NCBI RefSeq assembly: GCF_014773265.1
Contig: NZ_JACWMY010000006.1
Location: forward strand, 310,001 to 374,000
Direction of reading: 5' to 3'
DNA length: 64,000 bases
Source of the DNA: Mucilaginibacter pankratovii
GTDB lineage: Bacteria; Bacteroidota; Bacteroidia; Sphingobacteriales; Sphingobacteriaceae
Shown: piece after piece, positions 1-10,175 of the stretch
How the letters are laid out: each line of letters starts with the position of its first letter
Position numbering within the stretch: position 1 is the stretch's first letter
Program-made: the position numbers and the translations under genes
Notes under the pieces: model-generated
Told to the model about the DNA's origin: nothing
Seen by the model: the letters and a program-made list of their open reading frames with translations, nothing else
The model's database searches: none

Positions 1-2
1 CC

Positions 3-62
3 GAGCGAAAGCAAATTTGGGATAACCAGATCGACTACCTTATTGGCGTGCTTGGCGCGTAA
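3..62 (+). CDS. C-terminal fragment of a gene cut by the window edge
   Basis: Nineteen codons are open from the left edge to a TAA at 60-62, ending in the residues DYLIGVLGA. The frame ends 100 bases before the LptF/G permease start, and a TAnnTTTG box lies between them, so this looks like the tail of a separate upstream gene on the same strand. Too little remains to name the product. It is the only plausible frame here, but an open frame this short could also be chance. Confidence 0.4.
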   Translation, partial: ERKQIWDNQIDYLIGVLGA

Positions 63-79
63 ACGAATTTTAATTTCTG

Positions 80-87
80 TATTTTTG
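80..87 (+). promoter_or_regulatory. -7 promoter box for the LptF/G permease gene
   Basis: TATTTTTG matches the Bacteroidota -7 consensus TAnnTTTG. A TTG lies at 52-54, but the 25-base spacing is longer than usual, so the -33 element is weak. The predicted leader before the ATG at 162 is about 70 bases. Confidence 0.4.
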
Positions 88-161
88 CGCGCTTAATTAC
101 AATATGCATTGGTAATTACAGTTATGCATTATGCAGTTGTTGCGCTGCCGAATTCGCCCCG

Positions 162-1586
162 ATGAAAAAAATACATCTCTTACTGCTCAAATCATTTATA
201 AGGCCGTTTATCGTTACCTTGTTTATAGTGATGTTTGTGCTGCTGATGTTGTTTTTGTTTAAATACATTGATGACCTCATTGGTAAAGGCTTCCAGTGGT
301 ATGTTATTTTAGAGTTAATGATGTACAACTCGGCAACCAACGTGGCTATGGCGCTGCCGCTTTCGGTTCTGCTTTCTTCTATCATGACGTACGGTAGCCT
401 TGGCGAAAACTACGAACTGGTGGCCATTAAATCTGCCGGTATTTCCCTGCGCCGCGCCATGTACCCTATGATGGTTGTGGTAGTTGTTTTGAGTATCGCT
501 GCATTCGCTTTTTCCGACTGGATGCTGCCCCGGGCCAACCTGAAATATTACTCGTTGCTTTATGATGTACGTAAGCAAAAATCTGCCGACTTTTTGCCCG
601 AGAATATTTTCAGTAACCGTTTTCCGGGATATTCTATCCGTGTAAAAAGTAAAGGCGAAGACGGCCAAACCCTTAATGATATCATGATATACAAAAGGGA
701 GACACTGGAAGTAAATCAAAGTGTCACCTTTGCCAAATCGGGGCTGATGTACCGGAGTAAGGATGACCTGTATCTTATTTTAAAGCTCAAGGATGGGGTA
801 CGTTACCAGGAGGACCCCAGCGAAAATAATTACTTTCAGCGGCAAAAACTTACGCGGTTTAGGTTTAAGGAAACCGAACAGCGGTTCCCTCTTTCTGAAC
901 TTTCGGTGCATCGTACCGATGAGAACGAGTTCAGGAGCGCATCTATGATGATGAACCTGAAGCAGATACAGCACTACGTAGATTCGGCTAACCGTAATGT
1001 TGATAGTACTGTAAATACCAATTACACCCTGATAAAACCCTATATCAAATATTTTTCGGTACCGGTCAAATCGGCCTCCGTTAAAAAGGTTATACGGGCC
1101 GATAGTGCGCTGCTGCATGGCGTTAACGACCAGCTGAACGCCTATAATAATGCGGCAAGCGAGGTACGCCAGGTGCAGGATATGCTTCGCAACCGTACTG
1201 ATAACTATAAGGATGCAACCAAAAGTATACGGAGGTATATTATGGAGTACCAAAAGAAATTTACGCTTGGTGCCGCCTGTATCGTTTTATTTTTAATTGG
1301 TGCCCCGCTGGGTGCAATTATCCGTAAAGGTGGCCTGGGCCTGCCGGTTGTGGTATCGGTTGTCTTCTTCCTCATCTATCATATTATTGGCACCATTGGC
1401 GAAAAATCTGCCAAAGAGGGCGATCTGTCGCCACTTGTTGGCTCCTGGATAGCTATTTTGGTACTTTTACCCATAGGGATTTTCCTTACGTACAAAGCCG
1501 CTACCGATTCGGCCTTATTTGATATGGATATTTACAAGCGCTACTTTAAACGTTTCCGCTTACGTAAAGCTAACCCACCTGTATAG
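162..1586 (+). CDS. LptF/LptG family lipopolysaccharide export permease
   Basis: This 474-residue protein has the YjgP/YjgQ architecture. An N-terminal helix (about residues 14-36) is followed by two more helices (about 48-75 and 97-120), then a long periplasmic domain of about 250 residues. A C-terminal hydrophobic bundle starts near residue 365. In the Lpt system such permeases pair with the LptB ATPase to extract LPS from the inner membrane and pass it to the periplasmic bridge. The ATG at 162 gives Met-Lys-Lys just before the first helix. Whether it acts as the F or the G subunit cannot be decided from the sequence. It is followed by ribBA after 103 bases with its own promoter box. Confidence 0.88.
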   Translation: MKKIHLLLLKSFIRPFIVTLFIVMFVLLMLFLFKYIDDLIGKGFQWYVILELMMYNSATNVAMALPLSVLLSSIMTYGSLGENYELVAIKSAGISLRRAMYPMMVVVVVLSIAAFAFSDWMLPRANLKYYSLLYDVRKQKSADFLPENIFSNRFPGYSIRVKSKGEDGQTLNDIMIYKRETLEVNQSVTFAKSGLMYRSKDDLYLILKLKDGVRYQEDPSENNYFQRQKLTRFRFKETEQRFPLSELSVHRTDENEFRSASMMMNLKQIQHYVDSANRNVDSTVNTNYTLIKPYIKYFSVPVKSASVKKVIRADSALLHGVNDQLNAYNNAASEVRQVQDMLRNRTDNYKDATKSIRRYIMEYQKKFTLGAACIVLFLIGAPLGAIIRKGGLGLPVVVSVVFFLIYHIIGTIGEKSAKEGDLSPLVGSWIAILVLLPIGIFLTYKAATDSALFDMDIYKRYFKRFRLRKANPPV

Positions 1587-1624
1587 TTTTACACAATGTC
1601 GACCATATTCATTTAATTATCATT

Positions 1625-1632
1625 TAAATTTG
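1625..1632 (+). promoter_or_regulatory. -7 promoter box for ribBA
   Basis: TAAATTTG fits TAnnTTTG and lies 57 bases before the ribBA ATG. No clear TTG sits 17-23 bases upstream. I saw no FMN riboswitch-like structure in the 103-base gap. Confidence 0.35.
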
Positions 1633-1689
1633 CTGTGCCTTTTGATCCCCTGTTTTTAACAAAATAAAGGCCCCCGAAATACACATACA

Positions 1690-2895
1690 ATGCTGAACAC
1701 CATACCGGAAGCGATAGAAGCCATAAAAGCTGGGAAAACCATTATTGTGGTTGATGATGAAGACCGTGAAAACGAAGGCGATTTTTTAACCGCCGCCCGC
1801 AACGCAACACCCGAAACTATCAATTTTATGGTACGTTACGGGCGTGGACTGGTTTGCGCGCCCATCACCGTACAACGCGCCCGCGAACTGGAGCTGGAGC
1901 CCATGGTGAGCCATAACACAACCTCGCACGAAACAAATTTTACAGTATCGGTAGATCTGTTGGGGCACGGTTGCACAACCGGCATCTCCGCTACAGATCG
2001 TTCTAAAACAACAATTGCTTTAATAGATCCTGCTATAAAACCGTCGGACTTAGGCCGCCCGGGGCATATTTTCCCGCTGATAGCTAAGGATGGTGGGGTA
2101 TTGCGCCGTTCGGGCCATACCGAAGCGGCTATCGATCTGTCTGTTTTAGCAGGCTTTGAACCTGCAGGCGTTATCTGCGAGATAATGAAGGAGGATGGCG
2201 ATATGGCCCGCCTGCCAGAATTACTGGTGATGGCGAAAGAATTTGATATGGTTATTGTATCCATAAAAGATTTGATAGCTTACCGCTTAAATACCGAATC
2301 GCTGGTGCGTAAAGAGGTATCTGTAAAGATGCCTACCCAATGGGGCGATTTTGATATGATAGCCTATACCCAACTGGATACCGGCGAAAACCACCTGGCA
2401 CTTGTAAAAGGCGAGTGGAGTGTAAACGAACCTGTTTTAGTGCGTGTGCACAGCTCATGCGTTACCGGTGATATATTCGGCTCCTGCCGCTGCGATTGCG
2501 GCCCGCAATTGCATAAAGCGATGGAGATCATCAGCAAAGAAGGTAAAGGTGTTATTGTTTACATGAACCAGGAAGGACGCGGTATTGGGCTGGTAAACAA
2601 ACTGAAGGCTTACCACCTACAGGAAAACGGGCTTGATACTGTTGAAGCTAACATTAAGCTTGGCTTTGGTATGGACCAGCGCGACTATGGTATTGGCGCG
2701 CAGATCTTACGCAGCCTGGGTATCTCAAAAATGCGCTTGTTGACCAATAATCCTAAAAAGCGTGCAGGCCTTATTGGTTACGGCTTAGAGGTTGTGGAGA
2801 ATATTCCTATCGAGATTGCATCAAACCCGCACAACGAGGTTTACCTGAAAACCAAACGCGATAAAATGGATCACGCTATTATGCGCGAACACTAA
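1690..2895 (+). CDS. ribBA: Bifunctional 3,4-dihydroxy-2-butanone-4-phosphate synthase / GTP cyclohydrolase II
   Basis: This fusion of 401 residues catalyses both entry reactions of riboflavin synthesis. The N-terminal half converts ribulose 5-phosphate to dihydroxybutanone phosphate; the acidic loop [11 protein letters not shown] (about residues 21-31) marks the active site. The C-terminal half opens GTP; it carries the zinc-binding run [17 protein letters not shown] and the motif GRGIGL. Both halves look complete and the length is normal for the family. The stop codon overlaps the stop of the convergent TamB-like gene by four bases. The downstream riboflavin gene ribF lies about 37 kb away, so the pathway is dispersed. 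Confidence 0.95.
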   Translation: MLNTIPEAIEAIKAGKTIIVVDDEDRENEGDFLTAARNATPETINFMVRYGRGLVCAPITVQRARELELEPMVSHNTTSHETNFTVSVDLLGHGCTTGISATDRSKTTIALIDPAIKPSDLGRPGHIFPLIAKDGGVLRRSGHTEAAIDLSVLAGFEPAGVICEIMKEDGDMARLPELLVMAKEFDMVIVSIKDLIAYRLNTESLVRKEVSVKMPTQWGDFDMIAYTQLDTGENHLALVKGEWSVNEPVLVRVHSSCVTGDIFGSCRCDCGPQLHKAMEIISKEGKGVIVYMNQEGRGIGLVNKLKAYHLQENGLDTVEANIKLGFGMDQRDYGIGAQILRSLGISKMRLLTNNPKKRAGLIGYGLEVVENIPIEIASNPHNEVYLKTKRDKMDHAIMREH

Positions 2896-5800
2896 TCGTC
2901 TAAATTATCTTCTCCATTTTGATCATCCGGGGCGCTGTTGGTTACCGTTGGCGCTATAGTGGCAGCCGGAACTGGTAGGGGCGTTGTTGGCACTTTATTG
3001 CGCCTGCTTTGCCTGAATATGTTGCGGATAAATTCGCCAAAACTGTCAAAATCGCGTTGGTAAACCAAACCTATACCGTTAACATATTGCACTCCCAATT
3101 GGTCGTTTATCGAGTTTAGCGTGGTGCTGTTCAGTGCACGGTAGGAGTACCTGCCCCTCAAATTACCGTCTTTACGTATCAGGTACTGAATTTCAAAATC
3201 CTTATTAAGTGATCTGAAGTCGGCATTGAATAAACTGCTGCTGGTATTAAAAATATCACTGGTGCCGGTATTGGAGTAAAAACTGCCGTTTAGCAACAGG
3301 CGGTCATTCAAAAACCTGAACCCAAGGCTGGCATCATTAAGCGAGCGGATGTTCAGGTCGAAGTTTTTGATGTTGGATTGAGAGATAAAGCTGTTCAGTT
3401 TGTTAAAAGCAAACTCGCTTACAGCCGCGGTAGCAGTGCCGAATACCTGGTTGGTAATGTTGCTGCCCGTGCCCGATGCAAAGGCACGGCGCACAATGAT
3501 GCTTAGCGCCTGCTGGCTACGGTTATTATTGTCGGCCAGGTAGGTGTTCAGGTCGTCTTTAATGGAAGGATCTACCGGGAAATTAAAATTAAAATCGATG
3601 GTAGGCTGTATCAGCGATTTGGTTATCAGTAATTCGGCCTGCACCAGTACCTGTTTAGCGCCGTAGGGCGATGTTAAACCGGCCGCGTTATACAGCGGTG
3701 CAATATCTGTCCGCACTTCGTACAGGGCCTTCAAATTGATCTCTGCGTTGGATGGGTTCCCCGTCCAGCGGATAGTACCACCCTGGCTCACCACAAAGTT
3801 TTTACTGATAAAGTCCTTCGCGGTAAACTCAAACTTACCCGATGTAATGAGGAAATCGCCAAACATCTCAAAATCGCCCAGGCTGTTTATATTCAGCTTT
3901 AGGTTACGGGCCTGGCCGGTGCCTTCTAATACGCCGTAATCTGTACTGATGCGTACGATGGTTTTTTCATCGATAGTCAGGTCGAAGTTTAGGGTAACGC
4001 CGTTAAAGGCATTTACCTTGGTGTCAACTTTTCTTGTGGTGTCGTTATGGTCAACAAATTTTATAAAATCATAGTCGGCAGCGGTTGATGAGGTATTAAG
4101 CGGGATGTTGAATATGGTACCTGCCTCGGTGCTTGCTGTAATATCTATCTTCATATTATCCACAGGGCCGTTAAACTTAAAAGTACCCGTGCCGTAAGCT
4201 GTACCATAATAAAGATGGTTATCTTTAAAGGTAGAGTTTAGCGCCAGCAGGTTTTTCGCTTCCAGGGTAATATCGATAGTAGGGTTGCTGATATTGGTCA
4301 GGTCTACCTTGCCATTAGCGGTTCCGGTTCCGCCTCTAAAATCCTTCAACACCATGTTGTCTATGCCAATAACGCTGTTGTTTACACTTAATTTATGCGT
4401 TACCGTATAAGCGGTTTTAAGGTAATCAACGGTAACGCCGGTATTATTTAAAGTAAGGTCGCCGTTCAATTGAGGGTTGGATGGCGAGCCGGAGAGTTTA
4501 AGGTTGGCAGATACCGTCCCCTTAAGATCGGATACCAGGCCTTTTACAAAGGGCTCGAAGATGATAGCTTCGGTATGGTCCATCTTTACATCAAAGTCCA
4601 GGTTGTCGCCCGCGTCGTGCCCTAAGGTGTAAACGCCCGCCAGGTTCATGGTTTCTAAGCCCTGGTGGGTTATGTTTATTTTTACATCGGCCTGCTCGCG
4701 CTGGTTATCCAGTTTCGATTTGATCTTTACGTCGCCTATCAGCGTTTTATTCATCGTTAACGAGTCGATGGTTAAATTGGCATCAACGCCCGGCTTTTTA
4801 ATAACCGATGTAAACACCACATCGCCGTTAAGCGCCCCTTTCAAAAACACACCGGATGACTTGGTAAGCTGGTTAAGCGTGGCCATGCTGAATTTTTGGA
4901 AAGTCAACTTCAGCTCATCAGCCGGGTTATCAGATATAAATCCGTTTATTCTTACCTTTTGCACGCCACTGGAAAGCTCGAAGCCCGATACCTGCGTTTT
5001 GCCATCAAGCAACCGGATGCGTACCTGGTCCTGGATCTTCCATTTCTGATTTTCCAGTACCACATCCGATGGCAGCAGCTTAAGCTTGGCGGTTGTATCG
5101 CGCCCAAACTCAACCAAGCCGTAAAGATCCAGCTGGTTGGTGGCGTTTTTATCAGATAGCTTAACGTTGAAGTTAAGGCTGTCGTTTTTCAGGAAGTTGG
5201 CAATGTTAATATTCTTGATATATAAGCTATCGGTAAGATCCACCCGGTTTAAGGATACGTTTAAGCTCAGCATATCGTCGCTGGTGCTTTCATCTATAAT
5301 GAAATCATGAAAAACAATTTTGCCAAGCTTAATGGTTTTTATAAACCCGCTTAGCGTCGCGGTTTTATCGTTGGAATTGAACTTACCCACAAACGTGCCC
5401 TGGTCTGGTATTTTCAGGTCGGGCCGGAAGATAGCTAAAACCGGGTCGAGGTTTTTTAAGGTTAAATTGAAATCGAAATTCTGTGGCTTGGGTGCAGAAA
5501 TTTCTGTTTTTAACGAAGGGATATATTTTTTGGCAATCGTTTTAAAATAAGATGGCAGGGTGGCCAGGTTAAAACTGCCTTTTATGCTGCCATCGGCTAT
5601 ATCAGAGTGCAGTGATATGGTACGCGCGTCGCCTTTGCCGTCTGCATTTATAGCCACGGTATCTACCACGTAGCTGTGGTGCGGATCTGTTACCCTGATG
5701 GAGGTAAGCAGGATATGCCCATCCAAATTCTCCAGGTTATTGCCCGAAAAATTGGTGTTCATTTGGGTTGTAACGGTAACAGTATCTTTTATCAGTTTTA

Positions 5801-7373
5801 ATTCGCGCAGGCGGGCATTATCCACGTTGCCGGTAAAATCATAAATCGGTAACGTTGGGTTAAGGTTCACGCTGCCTGCAATGTTCAGCTTTACATTCTT
5901 ATCGTTGATGGATAATTTGCCGGCCGCCACCTTTTTTATAAAGGTGCCGCTGGTTACCAGGTTGCTATAATTGTAGCCTTTAAAGCCAATATACTTAACC
6001 TTTGCACTGCCTTTAATAGCAAGGGTCTTCAGGTCGTCGCCGCTGCCGCTTAGGTTGCCCGATAGGGTAGTACGGCCAAGATCCTTGTTATCCAGTAAGG
6101 TGCCTAACTCGAAATTTGTAGCTGTAAGCTTGCCGCTATAACTTGGCACGCCCTTTTTGTTTATTTTAAGGTTGATATCCGGATCAAAGCGGCCCAGTTT
6201 GGTTTTAAACGTGCCGAATGCCACAAAATCATTCTGCAAACCGGTAAACCGGCCGCTGAAATTAACGTTACCGAATTTGCCCACAATGGCCGGCAGTTTG
6301 GCTGTTGGCTTGCCGGTGAAATTTTTATACAGGTAATCCAGGTCTTTTTTATTGGTGGCTACCTGCTCAAATTTTAGCTGCAGAAAGGTGTTCTCCCAAT
6401 CGGGCAGGCCGTTTATATTAAAATCGCCTTTTATAAAAGTGGCCTGGGCCGCGGTTACGGTAAGGTTTTTAGCCTTCAGATTATTTACCATCCCGCGGAT
6501 GCGGCCATCTACGCCAAGTTCAAAATTTATTTTACCTAATGAAGTTGTGAAATAAGCCACATCCTTTGACGAAAGATGTGAGGTTTTAATATCGGCATCC
6601 ATGGTTACCTTGTTCTCAAAATCGTTAAAATCGTCAAAAGATTTAAACTTCATCCGGAAGAAATTGCGCACTTTAGAATTTGGCGTGATGATGTCCAGAT
6701 TTTGTAACAGTATCTGGGTAGTATCAATAGTGGCGTTGGAATTAAAATTCTTTACAATAAAGCCGCTTTGTTCCTGCAGGGTGAGCCCGGTTACATTGGC
6801 TTTAAACAGGTGGTTTTTCAGGTCCATATTGCGTACTACGATGCTGAAATGCTTTACGTCGAGATCATCGAAGTTAACGCCGCTTATTACGGCTGTACGC
6901 AACTTATTCTTATATTTAAAATGGAAATTGTTTACCGCGATCTTATCAAAATTGAGCGTCCATGGTTTTGCCGAAGGTTTTTTGGTAGTGTCGCTACCGC
7001 CGGAGTTGAAATAATCTATAATAAACTTAAGATTGGTGGTGCTGTCTTTTTGCTTTTTGAGGTAGAAGGTGCCGTTATCCAGCTGGATGGACTTAAAATC
7101 GATAACCCGTTTTTTAATACTGCTGAAAATAGAGAAGCCGCTGAGCTCTACGGCCAGCTTTGGCGTGCTTAATAAGGTATCCTGCTGCTTATCTAAAACA
7201 TAGAAATCCTCCAGCACCACCGATTTAAACGGCACGATGTAAAGGCTTTTTATATCAACCGTAGTTTTAAGCTCCTTTGATAAATAAGCGGTAGCTTTTT
7301 TGGCCGCCCAGGTTTGCACCGGCTTATACTGGAACAGTATTAACACTATGCTGACAAACAACAACAGTACCAA
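2892..7373 (-). CDS. TamB-like translocation/assembly module protein (DUF490 family)
   Basis: This protein of about 1,500 residues has one N-terminal hydrophobic helix followed by a very long beta-rich region without further helices. It ends in a conserved module (about residues 1,050-1,430) typical of the TamB/AsmA-like family. Such proteins span the periplasm and are implicated in outer-membrane protein assembly and lipid transport. A short hydrophilic tail rich in Pro and Asp follows. The first usual start codon is a TTG at 7371-7373, but it truncates the membrane helix. In-frame upstream codons to about 7424 add a Lys-rich start and complete the helix, with only ATT or ATA available as start. 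The gene converges on ribBA and diverges from tsaD. Confidence 0.85.
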   Translation of the reverse strand: MVLLLFVSIVLILFQYKPVQTWAAKKATAYLSKELKTTVDIKSLYIVPFKSVVLEDFYVLDKQQDTLLSTPKLAVELSGFSIFSSIKKRVIDFKSIQLDNGTFYLKKQKDSTTNLKFIIDYFNSGGSDTTKKPSAKPWTLNFDKIAVNNFHFKYKNKLRTAVISGVNFDDLDVKHFSIVVRNMDLKNHLFKANVTGLTLQEQSGFIVKNFNSNATIDTTQILLQNLDIITPNSKVRNFFRMKFKSFDDFNDFENKVTMDADIKTSHLSSKDVAYFTTSLGKINFELGVDGRIRGMVNNLKAKNLTVTAAQATFIKGDFNINGLPDWENTFLQLKFEQVATNKKDLDYLYKNFTGKPTAKLPAIVGKFGNVNFSGRFTGLQNDFVAFGTFKTKLGRFDPDINLKINKKGVPSYSGKLTATNFELGTLLDNKDLGRTTLSGNLSGSGDDLKTLAIKGSAKVKYIGFKGYNYSNLVTSGTFIKKVAAGKLSINDKNVKLNIAGSVNLNPTLPIYDFTGNVDNARLRELKLIKDTVTVTTQMNTNFSGNNLENLDGHILLTSIRVTDPHHSYVVDTVAINADGKGDARTISLHSDIADGSIKGSFNLATLPSYFKTIAKKYIPSLKTEISAPKPQNFDFNLTLKNLDPVLAIFRPDLKIPDQGTFVGKFNSNDKTATLSGFIKTIKLGKIVFHDFIIDESTSDDMLSLNVSLNRVDLTDSLYIKNINIANFLKNDSLNFNVKLSDKNATNQLDLYGLVEFGRDTTAKLKLLPSDVVLENQKWKIQDQVRIRLLDGKTQVSGFELSSGVQKVRINGFISDNPADELKLTFQKFSMATLNQLTKSSGVFLKGALNGDVVFTSVIKKPGVDANLTIDSLTMNKTLIGDVKIKSKLDNQREQADVKINITHQGLETMNLAGVYTLGHDAGDNLDFDVKMDHTEAIIFEPFVKGLVSDLKGTVSANLKLSGSPSNPQLNGDLTLNNTGVTVDYLKTAYTVTHKLSVNNSVIGIDNMVLKDFRGGTGTANGKVDLTNISNPTIDITLEAKNLLALNSTFKDNHLYYGTAYGTGTFKFNGPVDNMKIDITASTEAGTIFNIPLNTSSTAADYDFIKFVDHNDTTRKVDTKVNAFNGVTLNFDLTIDEKTIVRISTDYGVLEGTGQARNLKLNINSLGDFEMFGDFLITSGKFEFTAKDFISKNFVVSQGGTIRWTGNPSNAEINLKALYEVRTDIAPLYNAAGLTSPYGAKQVLVQAELLITKSLIQPTIDFNFNFPVDPSIKDDLNTYLADNNNRSQQALSIIVRRAFASGTGSNITNQVFGTATAAVSEFAFNKLNSFISQSNIKNFDLNIRSLNDASLGFRFLNDRLLLNGSFYSNTGTSDIFNTSSSLFNADFRSLNKDFEIQYLIRKDGNLRGRYSYRALNSTTLNSINDQLGVQYVNGIGLVYQRDFDSFGEFIRNIFRQSRRNKVPTTPLPVPAATIAPTVTNSAPDDQNGEDNLDD

Positions 7374-7427
7374 TACAATGCCTAACGCTATTTTGAGTAG
7401 TTTTTTAATAACTTTGCGGTTTATTTC

Positions 7428-7551
7428 AATTAGTGAATGAATGAATTAGTGAATGAGCGATTAAACCACAACCTATACGCTTCAACAACGGAATGGTTTG
7501 CGACTATCGAACTTAAATTCACTCATTCACTCATTCGCTAACTCACTAATT
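7428..7551. repeat. Intergenic dyad of iterated GAATGA/TCATTC words
   Basis: The left arm (7428-7460) repeats TTAGTGAATGA-like words. The right arm (7517-7551) holds the complementary ATTCACTCATTC words. A shorter AAACCA/TGGTTT pair (7463-7468 and 7494-7499) lies between them. The dyad fills the whole space between the divergent TamB-like and tsaD genes and shares its word family with the dyad at 56634-56777. Confidence 0.7.
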
Positions 7552-7561
7552 AAAAAAAGCT

Positions 7562-8566
7562 TTGCCAGTAATATTAGGAATCGAATCTTCATGTGATGAA
7601 ACCTCTGCATCGGTTTGTGTAGATGGTGAGATATTGAGCAATGTTATTGCCAACCAAACCATACACGAAGCTTACGGAGGTGTTGTGCCCGAGCTTGCCT
7701 CGAGGGTTCATCAGCAAAATATTGTCCCTGCTGTACAACAAGCCTTATTGAACGCAAAAGTAAACAAAAATGATATTGATGCGGTAGCTTTTACGCGCGG
7801 GCCAGGCCTTTTAGGTTCTTTATTGGTTGGTGTATCGTTTGCCAAAGCGTTCGCGCTGGCTAAAAACCTGCCGCTTATTGATATTAACCACATGCAGGCG
7901 CATATTTTAGCGCATTTTATTGGCGATCATAAACCAACGTTCCCTTTCCTGTGCCTTACGGTATCAGGCGGGCATACGCAGATAGTGCTGGTGAAAGATC
8001 ATTTCGATATGGAGATCATCGGCCAAACACTGGATGATGCTGCCGGGGAGGCGATGGATAAAACCAGCAAAATTTTAGGTTTACCCTATCCCGGCGGGCC
8101 GCTGATAGATAAACATGCCCGCAGCGGTAACCCCGATGCTTATAAATTTCCCGAGCCGCAGATTCCCGGCTATAATTTTAGCTTTAGCGGAGTAAAAACC
8201 GCCATCCTGTATTTCATTAGGGATAACGTTGCCAAAAATCCCAACTTTATCCAGGAAAACCTGTCGGATATTTGCGCATCGGTAGAAAAACGTATAGCTA
8301 CTATTTTACTTAATAAATTAAAACGTGCCGCCGAAGAGTACGGCATAAAAGATATAGCTTTAGCCGGCGGCGTATCTGCCAACACCGGCCTGCGCGAAGG
8401 GCTTACCCATCTGTGCGCCGAAAAAGGCTGGAACTGTTTTATCCCGAAATTTGAATATTGCACCGATAATGCCGCTATGATTGCCATTGCCGGGTACTAC
8501 AAATATTTAAAAGGCGAATTTGTAGGGCAGGACGTAGCGCCACTGGCGAGGATGCCGTTTGGCTGA
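7562..8566 (+). CDS. tsaD: tRNA N6-adenosine threonylcarbamoyltransferase TsaD
   Basis: This 334-residue ASKHA-fold enzyme transfers the threonylcarbamoyl group to A37 of ANN-decoding tRNAs, working with TsaB and TsaE. The start ILGIESSCDETSASV, the metal-binding HMQAHILAHF (about residues 111-120), the SGGHTQ loop and GGVSANTGLRE near residue 275 are all intact. The start is a TTG at 7562; no ATG lies upstream in frame, and the protein then begins exactly where the family does. It diverges from the TamB-like gene across a repeat-filled gap. Confidence 0.95.
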   Translation: MPVILGIESSCDETSASVCVDGEILSNVIANQTIHEAYGGVVPELASRVHQQNIVPAVQQALLNAKVNKNDIDAVAFTRGPGLLGSLLVGVSFAKAFALAKNLPLIDINHMQAHILAHFIGDHKPTFPFLCLTVSGGHTQIVLVKDHFDMEIIGQTLDDAAGEAMDKTSKILGLPYPGGPLIDKHARSGNPDAYKFPEPQIPGYNFSFSGVKTAILYFIRDNVAKNPNFIQENLSDICASVEKRIATILLNKLKRAAEEYGIKDIALAGGVSANTGLREGLTHLCAEKGWNCFIPKFEYCTDNAAMIAIAGYYKYLKGEFVGQDVAPLARMPFG

Positions 8567-8570
8567 TAGC

Positions 8571-8692
8571 TAATGGTTCATGGTTGATGGATCATAGTTC
8601 ATAACCAAATAATAGGAATGAGCCATAACCTATGGGCAAAGATTTAACGAATTAGATCAGGAACTATGAACCATGATCTATTAACCATGAAC
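8571..8692. repeat. Intergenic dyad of GTTCATGGTT/GTTCATAGTT words
   Basis: The left arm (8571-8604) is built of words such as GGTTCATGG, GTTGATGG and TCATAGTTCATA. The right arm (8661-8692) is their approximate reverse complement, GAACTATGAACCATGATC and so on. The spacer is about 56 bases. The same word family recurs at 28424-28580, 29913-30095 and 46214-46290. Confidence 0.75.
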
Positions 8693-8700
8693 GTAACACT

Positions 8701-8898
8701 ATGACTCCAGCATCACTTATTTTTTGGGCGATCTTTGTATTGCCGCTTATTGCATTTTTAGTTTGGATAATGCGCCAGGATAAGCGCAAAGGCAAATTGG
8801 GCCTGATTGTGCTAACCGTAATTGTGGTTGGCGTTATTATTTATATGTACTGGAACCATATGTTCCAGAATGGAGCGACTACGCCTTTACCACAATAA
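8701..8898 (+). CDS. Small two-helix membrane protein, function unknown
   Basis: This 65-residue protein has two hydrophobic helices (about 5-23 and 33-50) joined by a basic loop, MRQDKRKGKLG. This would place the loop in the cytoplasm and both termini outside. It has an ATG start, and a compact terminator follows 25 bases after its stop, so it is probably a real gene. I recognise no family. It is separated from tsaD by the GTTCATGG dyad, which reaches to within eight bases of its start codon. Confidence 0.65.
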   Translation: MTPASLIFWAIFVLPLIAFLVWIMRQDKRKGKLGLIVLTVIVVGVIIYMYWNHMFQNGATTPLPQ

Positions 8899-8923
8899 CA
8901 ATCTGTTGAGCATGCGCCAATAT

Positions 8924-8943
8924 AAAGGCCTCAGCCTTTTTTT
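8924..8943 (+). terminator. Rho-independent terminator after the small membrane protein
   Basis: The stem AAAGGC/GCCTTT with loop CTCA is followed directly by four more T residues (8940-8943). Confidence 0.7.
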
Positions 8944-9013
8944 GGAGCTCTGATTGGAATTTGTTATGCTTGCGTACGTTTACGGAAATAGCCTTTTAAA
9001 GTTTAACGGCCTC

Positions 9014-9889
9014 TTACTTTAACACGTCCCAATTCTCTATCTTCCGGTAAGGCTTGCTAAAAAAATCGCCGATTACCTGGTTAAACATATCCCGGTAATA
9101 GATGGGCGTGGAATGCCCGGAGTTTGGCAATATCCATAAATACGATCTCGGGATATTTTTCGCTATCAGCAGTGTGTGCTCGGTTTGGATAACATCATGG
9201 TCGCCACCTATAACAAGGGTGGGGCAGCTGATCTTGTGCAGCGCTTCTGCTTTTATATGCGGTTCGTAGCTAAGCAGGTGCAATAGTAATACCTGGTCTT
9301 TTATTTGCCTTGTAGGATTTTTTATTTTTTTTAACGAGTCGGCGGTAAAGACGTTTTGCTTCAGTATAAAATCCTGTAGGTAAGGATAAACGGCAGTACT
9401 ATCCGGCCAAAGGTTAGCACCTGTTACGGCAAGCATTTTTACTTTATCGGGGTTGCGCATGGCTAATAGCAAGCCCTCTATCCCGCCATCGCTCCAGCCA
9501 ATTACATTGGCGTTTTTAACTTTAAGCACATCCATCAACGCGTTCAGGTCGTCGCTCATCATTTCGTAACTGAGGGTATCTTTGTCGTTGTTGGATTTGC
9601 CTTGTGCGCGGCTATCAGCCAATATTACCTGGTATTTTTTGGCGAAGTAGGGGATCTGGTACCTGAAATCTTTTATCGACCCGCCGTTGCCATGGATGAT
9701 CAGCAATGGCTCGCCCTTGCCATAAACCTCGTAATACATTTTAAAGCCGCGAATATCAGCGTATTTACCTACTGCGGCATTCTTTCCGTAGGTAACCGTA
9801 TCCATCTTAATGGTTTCTTTTTGCTGGGCATAAACTATGCCGGTTGAGATTATCAAGAAAATGGCGAGCAGGTTTTTCAGGTGTTTCAT
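9014..9889 (-). CDS. Secreted alpha/beta-fold hydrolase
   Basis: This 291-residue protein begins with a signal peptide ending near VYAQQ (residue 22), so it is exported. It has the usual hydrolase landmarks: oxyanion-region HGNGGS, nucleophile elbow GWSDGG, an acidic residue in GGDHD and the catalytic His in NSGHSTP. The triad appears intact. The substrate cannot be inferred; relatives include esterases and haloperoxidase-like proteins. The gene stands alone on the reverse strand between a forward terminator and the divergent helicase gene. Confidence 0.85.
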   Translation of the reverse strand: MKHLKNLLAIFLIISTGIVYAQQKETIKMDTVTYGKNAAVGKYADIRGFKMYYEVYGKGEPLLIIHGNGGSIKDFRYQIPYFAKKYQVILADSRAQGKSNNDKDTLSYEMMSDDLNALMDVLKVKNANVIGWSDGGIEGLLLAMRNPDKVKMLAVTGANLWPDSTAVYPYLQDFILKQNVFTADSLKKIKNPTRQIKDQVLLLHLLSYEPHIKAEALHKISCPTLVIGGDHDVIQTEHTLLIAKNIPRSYLWILPNSGHSTPIYYRDMFNQVIGDFFSKPYRKIENWDVLK

Positions 9890-10103
9890 GGTTTAAGGTA
9901 TTGTGCATTAAAGATATAAAATTCCGTTATTTTTTTAATCGTTGTTTTATTGCTTCAGCGTAATTTTATAGCCGACCCTTAGTATAGATTTTTGTGGCCA
10001 TTGCCAAATTTTAATAATTAGAATAAAAAACGTATTGATTTTAAGCATTTTACAGCTTCGCAGATGTTTAAAATTGCCATTATTTGAAATAAGCAAAAAG
10101 GTA

Positions 10104-10134
10104 TTGGATTAATAGAATATAAAACGTACTTTTG
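10104..10134 (+). promoter_or_regulatory. Bacteroidota-type promoter of the DEAD-box helicase gene
   Basis: TTG at 10104-10106, a 20-base spacer and TACTTTTG at 10127-10134 match the TTG-N17-23-TAnnTTTG consensus. The predicted transcript start lies near 10140, immediately at a 7-bp hairpin. Confidence 0.75.
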
Positions 10135-10140
10135 CGCTCG

Positions 10141-10160
10141 ATTTGACGATGTAGTCAAAT
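10141..10160 (+). promoter_or_regulatory. Hairpin at the predicted 5' end of the helicase mRNA
   Basis: ATTTGAC (10141-10147) and GTCAAAT (10154-10160) form a perfect 7-bp stem with loop GATGTA. Given the promoter, the RNA would start at or next to the stem. It ends 15 bases before the ATG. Confidence 0.5.
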
Positions 10161-10175
10161 ACGTTATTTTAATTC

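Noticed and set aside
6601..7172. Forward open frames opposite the TamB-like gene
   Set aside because: They are shadows of the reverse-strand gene; no promoter or family-like sequence supports them.
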